Source: Sporosarcina sp. Marseille-Q4943 (GTDB taxonomy: Bacteria > Bacillota > Bacilli > Bacillales_A > Planococcaceae). Taken from it: 64,000 nt of DNA. The translations under genes were made by a program, and so were the position numbers. The notes below the pieces were generated by a model, which saw only the letters and a program-made list of their open reading frames with translations, searched no databases and was not told the origin of the DNA. The stretch covers positions 1,703,875-1,767,874 of the forward strand of contig NZ_CALSFT010000002.1 in assembly GCF_943736995.1 (NCBI RefSeq), read 5' to 3'. Below are positions 8,397-16,014 of this stretch, piece after piece; the stretch's first letter is position 1, and each line of letters starts with the position of its first letter.

Positions 8397-10022
8397 ATGA
8401 GAGGGAATACGATTGACAAACAGATTTTGAGTATCGCATTGGCATTGGTGGCACTATTAACGGTTCCGATTTTGATAAATCCAAAAAAAGGAACTGCTTT
8501 TTTAAACACAATTTTGAATACGATTACAATCAATTTTGGACCCTTATATTTATGGGCCTGTTTGGGCATATTCGGTTTTTTACTTTGGATTGCATTCGGT
8601 AAATATGGAAAAGTAAAGTTAGGTAGTGGCAAGCCCGAGTTTTCTACGTTTAGCTGGCTAGCACTGATCTTTACTGCTGGAATCGGTTCTGGGATTATGT
8701 ATTGGGGTATTATTGAATGGGCTTACTACTATTCAAGTCCACCCTACGGACTCGATCCTCTGAGTGTGGAAGCGGCCAGTTTTGCTTCTACATATGGCAT
8801 GTTCCATTGGGGATTCTCAGCTTGGGCAATTTACTGTGTTCCGTCAATCCCAATTGCGTACGCTGTCTATATTAAGAAGCATACGTCCTTCAGACTAAGT
8901 ACGGCATGCCGAGGGATTATCGGCGATCGTGCAGACGGGATTATAGGAAAAATCATTGATATTTGCTTCATGTTTGGACTGATTGGTGGAATTGGAACTT
9001 CACTAGCATTAGGTACACCGCTCTTGGCAGAAGGAATCCATCATTTGTTCGGTGTAGAGAAAACGCTTACACTGAATTTAGGGATTGTCGTATCGTTAAT
9101 GGTTTTTTTCTCAATCTGTCTTTATTTCGGACTGAAGAAAGGGTTAAAGCTGTTAAGTGACTGGAATTTGTATTTATATATGGCGATTGCCGTATTTATC
9201 TTCATTTTCGGCCCGACGGCCTTTATCGTTGCGAGTTTTTCAGAAAGCGTTGGTGTGTTGTTTCAAAACTTCTTTAGGATGAGTCTCTATACTGATCCAG
9301 TCGGAAAATCTGGTTTTAGTGAGTCGTGGACATTATTTTATTGGGGTTGGTGGTTTTCTTACGCACCATTTACGGGTATGTTTGCTGCTCGAATTTCTAA
9401 AGGGAGAACCATTAAATCGCTTATTATTGGGCAATTGCTAGGCGGTACGTTAGGATGTTGGCTGGCGTTCGCGATATTCGGAAACACGAGTATGTTCTTC
9501 GAAATGACAGGTCTCGTCCCTGTATTGGACATTCTTCAAAATGAGGGTGCTCCTGCAGCCATTCTTGCGTCGTTGAATGCACTTCCGTTGGGCGGTATTG
9601 TGCTTGTCCTGTACTTGCTTGTGGCAGCGATTTTCCTTGCGACAACCGTTAACTCTGCAGCCTATACATTATCAGATGTCGCTTCTCAAAACTTACAAGC
9701 GGACGAAGAGCCTGCTCGCTGGTACCGTGTGTTTTGGGGAATATTGTTGACTAGTATCTCAATCGTTCTAATGTACGGCGATGGGTTAGAAGCGTTGCAG
9801 ACACTATCCGTCATTACAGCACTGCCGTTAGTATTTATCATGTTGTTAATGATTGCTTCATTTGTTAAATGGATTAGATTAGATTATGACACAATCATTC
9901 GGGAGCAAGAAAACGCTGTAACTGATAGTTCACATTCGGAAGAGGAACAAGTTCAAGTTGAGAAGAAACGGAAGCATTCGGATACAGCATCGATTCTTTC
10001 AAAAACTAGATTCGAAAATTAA
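8397..10022 (+). CDS. BCCT-family transporter (betaine/carnitine/choline)
   Basis: A 541-residue polytopic membrane protein of the BCCT family. The start at 8397 follows AGGAG; an upstream ATG at 8352 lacks a ribosome site. It carries the family signature around SWTLFYWGWWFSYAPF, with the Trp-rich substrate site, followed by ARISKGRTIK. About twelve membrane spans are expected. As the last gene of the sigma-54 operon it probably imports the quaternary ammonium substrate of the Rieske oxygenase. Whether it is a Na+/H+ symporter or a CaiT-type exchanger cannot be read here; import for catabolism favours a symporter. Confidence 0.9.
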   Translation: MRGNTIDKQILSIALALVALLTVPILINPKKGTAFLNTILNTITINFGPLYLWACLGIFGFLLWIAFGKYGKVKLGSGKPEFSTFSWLALIFTAGIGSGIMYWGIIEWAYYYSSPPYGLDPLSVEAASFASTYGMFHWGFSAWAIYCVPSIPIAYAVYIKKHTSFRLSTACRGIIGDRADGIIGKIIDICFMFGLIGGIGTSLALGTPLLAEGIHHLFGVEKTLTLNLGIVVSLMVFFSICLYFGLKKGLKLLSDWNLYLYMAIAVFIFIFGPTAFIVASFSESVGVLFQNFFRMSLYTDPVGKSGFSESWTLFYWGWWFSYAPFTGMFAARISKGRTIKSLIIGQLLGGTLGCWLAFAIFGNTSMFFEMTGLVPVLDILQNEGAPAAILASLNALPLGGIVLVLYLLVAAIFLATTVNSAAYTLSDVASQNLQADEEPARWYRVFWGILLTSISIVLMYGDGLEALQTLSVITALPLVFIMLLMIASFVKWIRLDYDTIIREQENAVTDSSHSEEEQVQVEKKRKHSDTASILSKTRFEN

Positions 10023-10055
10023 AACGGCCCATAAGAATATCCCTAATTATTAATT

Positions 10056-10099
10056 GCATCCCAATTGTTAGAAGATTATCTGACAATTGGGATGCTTTT
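10056..10099 (+). terminator. Rho-independent terminator of the sigma-54 operon
   Basis: GCATCCCAATTGT and ACAATTGGGATGC form a perfect 13-bp stem (10056-10068 with 10083-10095), followed by TTTT. It lies 33 bases past the transporter stop. Confidence 0.88.
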
Positions 10100-10255
10100 C
10101 TTAGGGGGAATTGATAGAAAGGGGAAAGTTAGAATCTGTTCAATATAAGGTAGCTTTAATGCTTTTACTGTATGAGGACTAATCTTGAAGGAATGAAAGC
10201 TGATCATTGGTAAAAGGTTCGTTGTTGAGGGAAAACATCATATAACAAACTATTC

Positions 10256-10293
10256 GGAGACACAATTCATCTATGAATTAGTGTCTCCTTTTT
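10256..10293 (+). terminator. Orphan terminator-like hairpin in intergenic gap
   Basis: GGAGACACAATTCAT pairs with ATGAATTAGTGTCTCC, then TTTTT. No plus-strand gene precedes it. The surrounding gap 10100-10431 holds only this hairpin and a 46-codon open frame (10282-10422) with no start codon, which may be the tail of a lost gene. Confidence 0.6.
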
Positions 10294-10431
10294 AAATTAT
10301 ACCGGACCCGAATAGAATTTGAGTTATCTCAATTGTCTAATGAAGAAATTGGTGAGCAAACACGTCGCCAATTCCTCAAAATAACAAAACGGATTTGGAC
10401 GTTTCAGAATACCGCTGATTGATTGTTTTCT

Positions 10432-11730
10432 TTATGCTGAAATTATTCGTTTTCCGATATACGATTTTCGACGATAGACACTTAACACTATGCCGATTAA
10501 AAAGGCATTTAGCAGTAATGGTGTAATCCCGTAGCTAATAAATGGCAACGATACTCCTGTTAGTGGTAAGAAACCAAACACCATGAAAATCGAGTAAATA
10601 CTTTGGCAACAATATAATGTAACTGCTGCTATAACGAGTAATTTTCCAAATGATTGTGGCATTGTGCCTACCATCCATAAAATACGTAGCGCAATAGCGA
10701 ATATGACAATAATGACTGAGATCCCTGCAACATAACCATACGCTTGAATAAGCTGTACTAATACAAAGTCAGTATGTGCTTCGGGAACATAGTAATTCGT
10801 TTCCGTGCCAAACCAACCAGCCGCCGCAAGTACTGTTTTTAATTGGAGCATCATGTAACCTTCTGAATCTGCATATAATTCAGGATGTAAAAATGCCGCG
10901 ATGCGCACTGTTTGATAGGGCGCAAGTAAATAGTGATAGGCAAATACACTATACGCCAATATCGTTAATCCAATTCCCCCTACAACTAAAAATACATTAC
11001 GCTTCGCTTTTCTTGTGAAATAACTAAAGCTGAACAATACAGCTACAACTGCAATATATAGCAGCGTTACAGTAAGATTCGGTAGCATCATAAAAAAGAA
11101 TAGCGGAAGTATAAATAACCCAGTTAGCTGCCAACCTTTCAATTTATATTCAGTGAAAAATCCTGCAAACGCTACTAATAACAACGGTAGTACCGTCTCC
11201 GCCCGAATGAGAATCGGGCCGATTTTAAACATTGCCTCGCCATTAAAAAAGATATTCGGCATAAACAATAAAACAATAAATAACAACAGTGCAACCCCAT
11301 ATATGAGCATACTTAAGCGTTGTAATTTACGGTAATCAATAAACATTAACATCGCCATTAACGCAATGGCTAAAACAATATGAACAACTTTATATTCGAC
11401 AAAGTAACGTGTCATATCTGCCCCAAATTGCTGATTAAAATCGGTCGTTAAAATAGGCACGAAGCTGACAACAATCAACATGATTACCCCGCTAATTAAC
11501 CAAAAATCCCATTTTGGCCGATGAATTTTGTCCATCGATTTCCCTAGCTGTGAAGCAGATCCCATTTCAGCAATCGATTTCTGCTCAGCCTCTTTTGGTG
11601 AGTAACCTTTGTTCATCCAAGCTTGTTTGGATTGCAGTAGATGATGCTGCAATTCTTCTTCTACGTAGCCGCGAGCATCTTTTGAGCGGATATAGCTCGT
11701 TACTTGCTGTAGAAATTCTTTATTCGACAT
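10432..11730 (-). CDS. SEDS-family protein (FtsW/RodA-like) with N-terminal HAAS domain
   Basis: Membrane protein of 432 residues. Residues 1-65 form a soluble HAAS / permease-prefix domain (YVEEELQHHL, AEQKSIAEMG). About ten membrane spans follow, with the SEDS motif EAHTDFVLVQ; its Asp (D321) corresponds to the catalytic Asp of RodA/FtsW glycosyltransferases. The EE pair that normally follows is replaced by IQ. The ATG at 11730 is preferred over TTG 11745 because GGGGTG precedes it and it overlaps the PadR gene end. SEDS proteins polymerise peptidoglycan glycan strands. A sigma/PadR-controlled copy away from division genes suggests a stress-inducible wall polymerase, which is inference. Confidence 0.8.
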   Translation of the reverse strand: MSNKEFLQQVTSYIRSKDARGYVEEELQHHLLQSKQAWMNKGYSPKEAEQKSIAEMGSASQLGKSMDKIHRPKWDFWLISGVIMLIVVSFVPILTTDFNQQFGADMTRYFVEYKVVHIVLAIALMAMLMFIDYRKLQRLSMLIYGVALLLFIVLLFMPNIFFNGEAMFKIGPILIRAETVLPLLLVAFAGFFTEYKLKGWQLTGLFILPLFFFMMLPNLTVTLLYIAVVAVLFSFSYFTRKAKRNVFLVVGGIGLTILAYSVFAYHYLLAPYQTVRIAAFLHPELYADSEGYMMLQLKTVLAAAGWFGTETNYYVPEAHTDFVLVQLIQAYGYVAGISVIIVIFAIALRILWMVGTMPQSFGKLLVIAAVTLYCCQSIYSIFMVFGFLPLTGVSLPFISYGITPLLLNAFLIGIVLSVYRRKSYIGKRIISA

Positions 11731-12127
11731 GCATGCGCACCCCAAAAATTTGCTCCTTGATTGATAGCTTTACATGCGCGCCACCTTCCTGTAATTGCTT
11801 TTTACCAAGCAGCGTTAATTGATAGTACTTCACGCCATTTTCCCACCTTGCAGTAAGCCAACCCTGCTGTTCAGCTTCATGTAAAATCGAGTAGATAAGC
11901 CCTTCATTATCAACAATTTGCTCAAACCCGCGTACATGTAGCATTTGCGTTAACTCAACGCCTGATTTTACTTCCGTGAGCATAGATAACATTGTTTGTT
12001 TTAAGGGCAATACCTGTAGTTGTTTGTGTATTTGTTGTTGATGATTAGCCGAAAATTCGACTTTGTTAAAGGCGGTTTGATCGAGAGCTTTTTTTAAGTT
12101 TTTCAAACGTTCCTCCACCTTATTCAC
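11720..12127 (-). CDS. PadR-family transcriptional regulator
   Basis: A 135-residue protein with the PadR winged-helix pattern (TMLSMLTEVKSGVELTQMLH, then YSILHEAEQQGWLTARWE and KYYQLTLLGKKQL). It starts at a GTG overlapping the stop of the sigma gene by eight bases, and its own end overlaps the start of the SEDS gene. PadR repressors are often paired with HAAS-domain membrane proteins and sense cell-envelope stress or small molecules. The three genes form one tightly packed minus-strand operon. Confidence 0.85.
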   Translation of the reverse strand: MNKVEERLKNLKKALDQTAFNKVEFSANHQQQIHKQLQVLPLKQTMLSMLTEVKSGVELTQMLHVRGFEQIVDNEGLIYSILHEAEQQGWLTARWENGVKYYQLTLLGKKQLQEGGAHVKLSIKEQIFGVRMHVE

Positions 12128-12656
12128 GCTCCAATCGTTTCTTTAATAGTTGTTTTGCTTTCCGCAACCTCGTCTTCACGGTACTTTCATTTAGCTGCAA
12201 GACGTCTGCCGTTTCCTTCATCGATTGCTCCTCGTAATAACATAAATAGATAACTTCGCGGTACTTTACCGGTAAAGAGAATACAGCTCGTGCTAGTTCA
12301 TCATATTGTTGCCGCTGAATAACCTTCTGCTCGACACAATCTCCACTTTTCACTCGTGTGAATAGTTCTTCATCAGTCGCGTTCACATTTCTTGCGTACC
12401 AGCTTCGTAAATAATCCTTTGAATGATTAATCGCAATGCGCCATAGCCAAGTTTTCATTGAGGAATTAAAATGGAAGGTTGGCAATGCCTTATAGCACTT
12501 TACAAATATTTCTTGTGTTAAATCCTCCGCAACAGAAAGGTTATGTACGTACTGCATAACAAGTTGCAATATATCTTGGCCGTAATCGGTCATTAGTTCA
12601 TCTATGATTTTTTCATAGGAAAGTAGTTTCGTTTGTTCAATTGAATAGCTATCCAT
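12120..12656 (-). CDS. ECF-type RNA polymerase sigma factor
   Basis: A 178-residue sigma-70-family protein with region 2 (DLTQEIFVKCYKALPTF, KTWLWRIAINHSKDYLRS) and region 4 (LPVKYREVIYLCYYEEQSMKETADVLQLNESTVKTRLRKAK). The ATG at 12656 follows GGGAGG; the longer frame to 12719 has no ribosome site. It leads a sigma-PadR-SEDS operon. An ECF-type promoter 24 bases upstream suggests autoregulation. No classical anti-sigma gene is adjacent; the HAAS domain of the SEDS protein or the PadR protein could take part in its control. Confidence 0.9.
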   Translation of the reverse strand: MDSYSIEQTKLLSYEKIIDELMTDYGQDILQLVMQYVHNLSVAEDLTQEIFVKCYKALPTFHFNSSMKTWLWRIAINHSKDYLRSWYARNVNATDEELFTRVKSGDCVEQKVIQRQQYDELARAVFSLPVKYREVIYLCYYEEQSMKETADVLQLNESTVKTRLRKAKQLLKKRLERE

Positions 12657-12679
12657 TTCATATCCTCCCTTTAAAACAT

Positions 12680-12706
12680 TAGACGAGTGCCGATTGATGA
12701 AAGTTT
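12680..12706 (-). promoter_or_regulatory. ECF-type promoter of the sigma-PadR-SEDS operon
   Basis: On the minus strand AAACTTT (AAC at 12705-12703) is followed, 17 bases after AAC, by CGTCTA (12685-12680). This is the AAC-N16/17-CGT pattern of Bacillus ECF sigma promoters and suggests autoregulation. Confidence 0.65.
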
Positions 12707-12740
12707 GATTTTTTTTCAAGTAATATATATATAATTAGAT

Positions 12741-12940
12741 TGAAAGATTTATAGGAGGTCAAATCCCAGAGATTATCCCTGCAATAAAGTGCCACGGAGC
12801 GGACTCGTTTTTTCATGCGAGGACCGTCTAACCGGTTTTATCTCTATTTTAAAATAAAAAGAACTTAGACAAACACCAAAGTTCCCGGTGTTTGACTGTA
12901 TACTTATTAACTCGTTAGTATTGTTGAAGTTGCTAATACA
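12741..12940 (+). other. Unexplained structured intergenic segment
   Basis: Between the two divergent sigma modules there is an SD-like AGGAGG (12763) and a short open frame with no standard start ending near 12832. Further on a perfect stem, CAAACACC (12870-12877) with GGTGTTTG (12887-12894), and a terminator at 12949-12976 follow. No protein-coding gene is recognised. A small RNA, leader peptide or decayed gene are all possible. Confidence 0.35.
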
Positions 12941-12948
12941 TTATGAAG

Positions 12949-12976
12949 GACAAGGATATTTCCCTTGTCTTTTTAT
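12949..12976 (+). terminator. Terminator-like hairpin upstream of second ECF sigma gene
   Basis: GACAAGG pairs with CCTTGTC (12949-12955 with 12963-12969), followed by TTTTTATTTT. It ends whatever plus-strand transcript arises in 12741-12948; it lies upstream of the next promoter, so it does not affect that gene. Confidence 0.65.
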
Positions 12977-12986
12977 TTTGAAAAAA

Positions 12987-13014
12987 TGAACTTTTAATCT
13001 CTGAGCCTCGTTTA
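12987..13014 (+). promoter_or_regulatory. ECF-type promoter of second sigma operon
   Basis: TGAACTTTT with AAC at 12989-12991, then 17 bases, then CGTTTA (13009-13014). Same layout as the promoter of the neighbouring divergent sigma gene. Transcription would start near 13021, 18 bases before the GTG start. Confidence 0.65.
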
Positions 13015-13038
13015 TACTTATGAAAGGGGGAATCACTC

Positions 13039-13551
13039 GTGAATAAAGAACAATTGTTAGAAGAAATAATGGACCATTACACAGATCTATTATTTCGAAT
13101 TGCTTATTACTATACGAAAGATATACAAGTATCTGAAGACATCGTACAAGATACATTCGTGAAATTTTACCATTCATCTCATTATGAAGAACAAGGAAAC
13201 ATAAAAGCTTACTTAACAAAAATGACAATTAATCGTTGTAAAGATTATTTAAGAAGTTGGTCTTATCGTAAAATAATCGTCAAAAAGAAGTTAACACAAA
13301 AACACTACTCTCATAAAGATCTCCTAATTCAGTCTGATGAAACAGATTTGCTTGATGAAGCAATCCTATCACTGCCTATCAAAAAACGGGAGGCGATTAT
13401 TTATTATTATCTTGAAAATATGTCGATTAAAGAAATCGCTTCACTTTTATCTGTTTCTGAAAATACCGTGAAGTCAAGGTTGAGGAGCGGTAAAGAGTCA
13501 TTGAGATCGAGTTTAGAACATATCGAGTGGGAGGTGTTATTACATGACTAA
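13039..13551 (+). CDS. ECF-type RNA polymerase sigma factor
   Basis: A 170-residue ECF sigma factor starting at GTG after AAAGGGGG. Region 2 reads EDIVQDTFVKFYHS and KAYLTKMTINRCKDYLRSW; region 4 reads LPIKKREAIIYYYLENMSIKEIASLLSVSENTVKSRL. It overlaps the next gene by eight bases. That gene has the single-span topology of an anti-sigma factor, so an envelope-stress sigma/anti-sigma pair is likely. It resembles the other sigma factor of this region in length and sequence style; cross-recognition of promoters is possible. Confidence 0.9.
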   Translation: MNKEQLLEEIMDHYTDLLFRIAYYYTKDIQVSEDIVQDTFVKFYHSSHYEEQGNIKAYLTKMTINRCKDYLRSWSYRKIIVKKKLTQKHYSHKDLLIQSDETDLLDEAILSLPIKKREAIIYYYLENMSIKEIASLLSVSENTVKSRLRSGKESLRSSLEHIEWEVLLHD

Positions 13552-14596
13552 TTACCGAATGAAACGGCTTCAAAATACAGTGGAAAATAAAAAAAGAATT
13601 ATGTTGAATACTCGACAAAAAATAGCGGCGCCTAAGAAAAAAACAATAAATTGGACGTGTTTTTCAACGTCAATGGCTGCCGCTTTTTTCTGTATAGTTG
13701 GTGCATTTCTATTATGGGATTCAATTGAGAATCCTCCGATCATCAACAATCCAACTATGTTTGATGAACAGACTAAAGTTGAAAAAATGTTTAATGAATC
13801 TGAAGTTGAACTGATGGTTATTGATATTGGAAGTGAATCGATAAAGATTGAAGATAGAGAAACAATCGGATTCATAGCCGATTGGTTAAACGAAGTATCT
13901 TCTAAGCCTCAGCAGAAGCTAGAGGATAATTCACCAGTTTATTATGATATTTATATACAAAATAAGGGCTATTATCCGTCTGGAGCAATTTCCATAACGA
14001 GTGATAAGTTGATAATTGGAGAAAACTTTAATGAAATCTCTACTCAACAATATGAAACGATTTCCCGTCTTTTATCTGAAATACAGGACAGAGGATATGA
14101 TCGTGTATCCAACGAACTTTTTGAAATAAAAGTAGGGGCCAACTATGATATTGCAGATGCTACTTCCCATTCAGGTTGGAAAACATCTCCAGATGGTTTA
14201 CAACGAGCAACAATTGATGGAAAAGGTGAACATGCATTTGAAGAAGGAGAAGCGTTACTAGTTATAGAAAACCTGAAAACGAACCAATCGACCATATATA
14301 GGCTCAAAGATAACAGTGATGCTCAAAATACCCCTAAATATGTTGAATGGATTGACGAAAACCGCCTATTTGTGATTGTTGGTTTCGCTCATGGTACCGT
14401 GACAAAAGGCGGTCGACTTTATGAAATGAACCTAGAGGATAATACCGTTATTCCAGTATTTGAAGATCAAGCAGTCAATGAAGAAATTACGTCTATTAAA
14501 GCCAATGCCGACGGTACATTCACGTATGAAAAATATGATGTTTTTTCTGAAAGCTACGTAGAAGAGGGTACACTTCCATTTCCACCCGCGAAGTAA
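13544..14596 (+). CDS. Single-span membrane protein with DUF4652-like domain, putative anti-sigma factor
   Basis: A 350-residue protein with a basic cytoplasmic N-terminus (about 1-35), one membrane span (about 36-58, rich in Ala/Phe/Leu) and a large outer part. The C-terminal half (about 200-350: HSGWKTSPDG, GEALLVIENL, PKYVEWIDENRLFVIVG, GRLYEMNL) resembles DUF4652 beta-rich domains. Its start lies inside the end of the sigma gene. Coupling and topology suggest it holds the sigma factor at the membrane until a wall or surface signal is sensed. No ZAS zinc motif is present, so this remains inference. Confidence 0.65.
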   Translation: MTNYRMKRLQNTVENKKRIMLNTRQKIAAPKKKTINWTCFSTSMAAAFFCIVGAFLLWDSIENPPIINNPTMFDEQTKVEKMFNESEVELMVIDIGSESIKIEDRETIGFIADWLNEVSSKPQQKLEDNSPVYYDIYIQNKGYYPSGAISITSDKLIIGENFNEISTQQYETISRLLSEIQDRGYDRVSNELFEIKVGANYDIADATSHSGWKTSPDGLQRATIDGKGEHAFEEGEALLVIENLKTNQSTIYRLKDNSDAQNTPKYVEWIDENRLFVIVGFAHGTVTKGGRLYEMNLEDNTVIPVFEDQAVNEEITSIKANADGTFTYEKYDVFSESYVEEGTLPFPPAK

Positions 14597-15053
14597 TGAA
14601 ATGTTTATAAAAATGAATAACTCCTTATCGGTCAATTAAACCCAATATGCAACCTTCAACTTTTCGGTAGTAATAGAACAATCACTGACATGAAGGTTCT
14701 AGGATTGGCACTAAGACTATGGTAGGTAGAAACGATAAGTAGACCATATAGCTGATTAATTTGAATAAGTTGGACTGGAAACATTTCTGCTAACGTATTT
14801 ATTTAAAAAACAAAAGAAGTAATTGAAAGTTATTTGGTTGTTTAACTAATAAGGAACCTGGCTCTAAACGATTCTGATTTGTTTAGAACTTGGTTCCTTA
14901 TTTATGGGCAATATCGGTAATAGTCTCGTTTGGGTTCGAATCATTCCCTTTCATATATAGCTATCATTTGGAAGGTGCTCTCAATTTCACCTTAGATATC
15001 GAGTAGTAACATCTCTGTGCGGAGCAAGTTATATGGAAAGTTCAGAAAACCGA
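14597..15053. other. Intergenic region, no gene seen
   Basis: This 457-base stretch has stops in all frames. It contains an inverted repeat AACCTTCA/TGAAGGTT (14651-14698) and a terminator hairpin at 14851-14905. Nothing else could be supported. Confidence 0.6.
14851..14905 (+). terminator. Terminator-like hairpin
   Basis: AAGGAACCTGGCTCTAAAC pairs with GTTTAGAACTTGGTTCCTT with small mismatches, followed by ATTTAT. It is about 255 bases after the putative anti-sigma gene, so it may end that operon or an unknown short transcript. Confidence 0.55.
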
Positions 15054-15082
15054 TTGTACTCTGCGAATTTTCATGTTAGAAT
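15054..15082 (+). promoter_or_regulatory. SigA-type promoter of the rpiR operon
   Basis: TTGTAC and TAGAAT are separated by exactly 17 bases (15054-15059, 15077-15082). The start of transcription would fall near 15089, just before the palindrome at 15096. Confidence 0.65.
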
Positions 15083-15095
15083 AACTTACGCTCAT

Positions 15096-15117
15096 AAATG
15101 AAGTGTACACTTCATTT
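15096..15117. promoter_or_regulatory. 22-bp perfect palindrome, candidate RpiR operator
   Basis: AAATGAAGTGT is followed at once by its reverse complement, giving an uninterrupted 22-bp palindrome. It sits at about +8 to +29 of the predicted promoter and 37 bases before the rpiR start. That position suits repression by the first gene product, a dimeric SIS-domain regulator. Confidence 0.65.
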
Positions 15118-15153
15118 TAGTGAAAAAAATGCTGATACTTCAAATGGTGATCA

Positions 15154-16014
15154 ATGATGAAATTAAGAGAGCTCGTGCATGAGCATTTGCATAACTTATC
15201 GAAAAGCCAAAGGAAAGTAGCTACTTATATCTTGGATCATCCCCGGAATGTTGCCGTGTCATCAGCACAGGAAATCGGCAGGATAATCGGGGTGAGTGAA
15301 ACGACGGTCATCCGTTTTTGCTATAGTCTCGGATTTTCCGGTTATACCGAATTGCAAAAAAACACTCGGGAACAGCTGTTATTTCAAGAAAGCAGTTTGC
15401 ATACTTATCAGCAATCCAAGCTTGAACTGGAACAAGCGCCCCATTTTTACGAACAAGTGATGGAACAGGATTGCAGGACCATTACGGAAACAATCAAGCA
15501 GATCAATGAGACAGACTATGAAACGGCGATAGCCCATCTTTCCAATGCAGAAACGATTTACATATTAGGGCTTCGGTCCTCTCATGCCGCGGCGAGTTGG
15601 CTTTCCTATACACTCGGATTGGTCAGGCATGACGTCAAGCTTATTCGTACTGAATCGGAAGATATCATTCGAACGCTAAGTACCATGAATGACAAATCCG
15701 TTTTGGTTGCCATTTCTTTTCATCGCTATTTAAAAGAAACGGTCCGCATCGCTGAATTGGCCCATGAACAGCAAGCCTTTGTAATCGCGATTACGGACTC
15801 GTTGTTGGCGCCCATTGAAGCACATAGCGATGTGCTCTTTCCTATCTATTCACCAAAAAAATCTACACTCGATGCGACGGCTTCATTGTTTTCATTTATG
15901 AATGCAATAGTTGCCGGGGTATCCGTGAAGGAAAAGGATAACTTTGAGAAACACCAAAAAACCTATCAATCATTGAAAAGTGATTTCTTATTTGTTGAAG
16001 GGACGGAAAAATGA
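15154..16014 (+). CDS. MurR/RpiR-family transcriptional regulator
   Basis: A 286-residue regulator with an N-terminal RpiR HTH (about 1-77: LSKSQRKVATYILDHP, SAQEIGRIIGVSETTVIRFCYSLGFSGYTELQ) and a C-terminal SIS domain (about 110-250: IYILGLRSSHAAASWLSYTL, VLVAISFHRY). SIS domains bind phosphosugars or similar ligands. Here the ligand is more likely tied to amino-acid metabolism, since the downstream genes form an N-succinylamino acid pathway. The stop overlaps the next start (ATGA). A palindromic operator candidate lies upstream. Confidence 0.9.
   Translation: MMKLRELVHEHLHNLSKSQRKVATYILDHPRNVAVSSAQEIGRIIGVSETTVIRFCYSLGFSGYTELQKNTREQLLFQESSLHTYQQSKLELEQAPHFYEQVMEQDCRTITETIKQINETDYETAIAHLSNAETIYILGLRSSHAAASWLSYTLGLVRHDVKLIRTESEDIIRTLSTMNDKSVLVAISFHRYLKETVRIAELAHEQQAFVIAITDSLLAPIEAHSDVLFPIYSPKKSTLDATASLFSFMNAIVAGVSVKEKDNFEKHQKTYQSLKSDFLFVEGTEK

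Noticed and set aside
10282..10422. 46-codon open frame in the gap after the sigma-54 operon
   Set aside because: It has no start codon, runs out of a terminator hairpin, and shows no recognisable domain; at most a gene tail.
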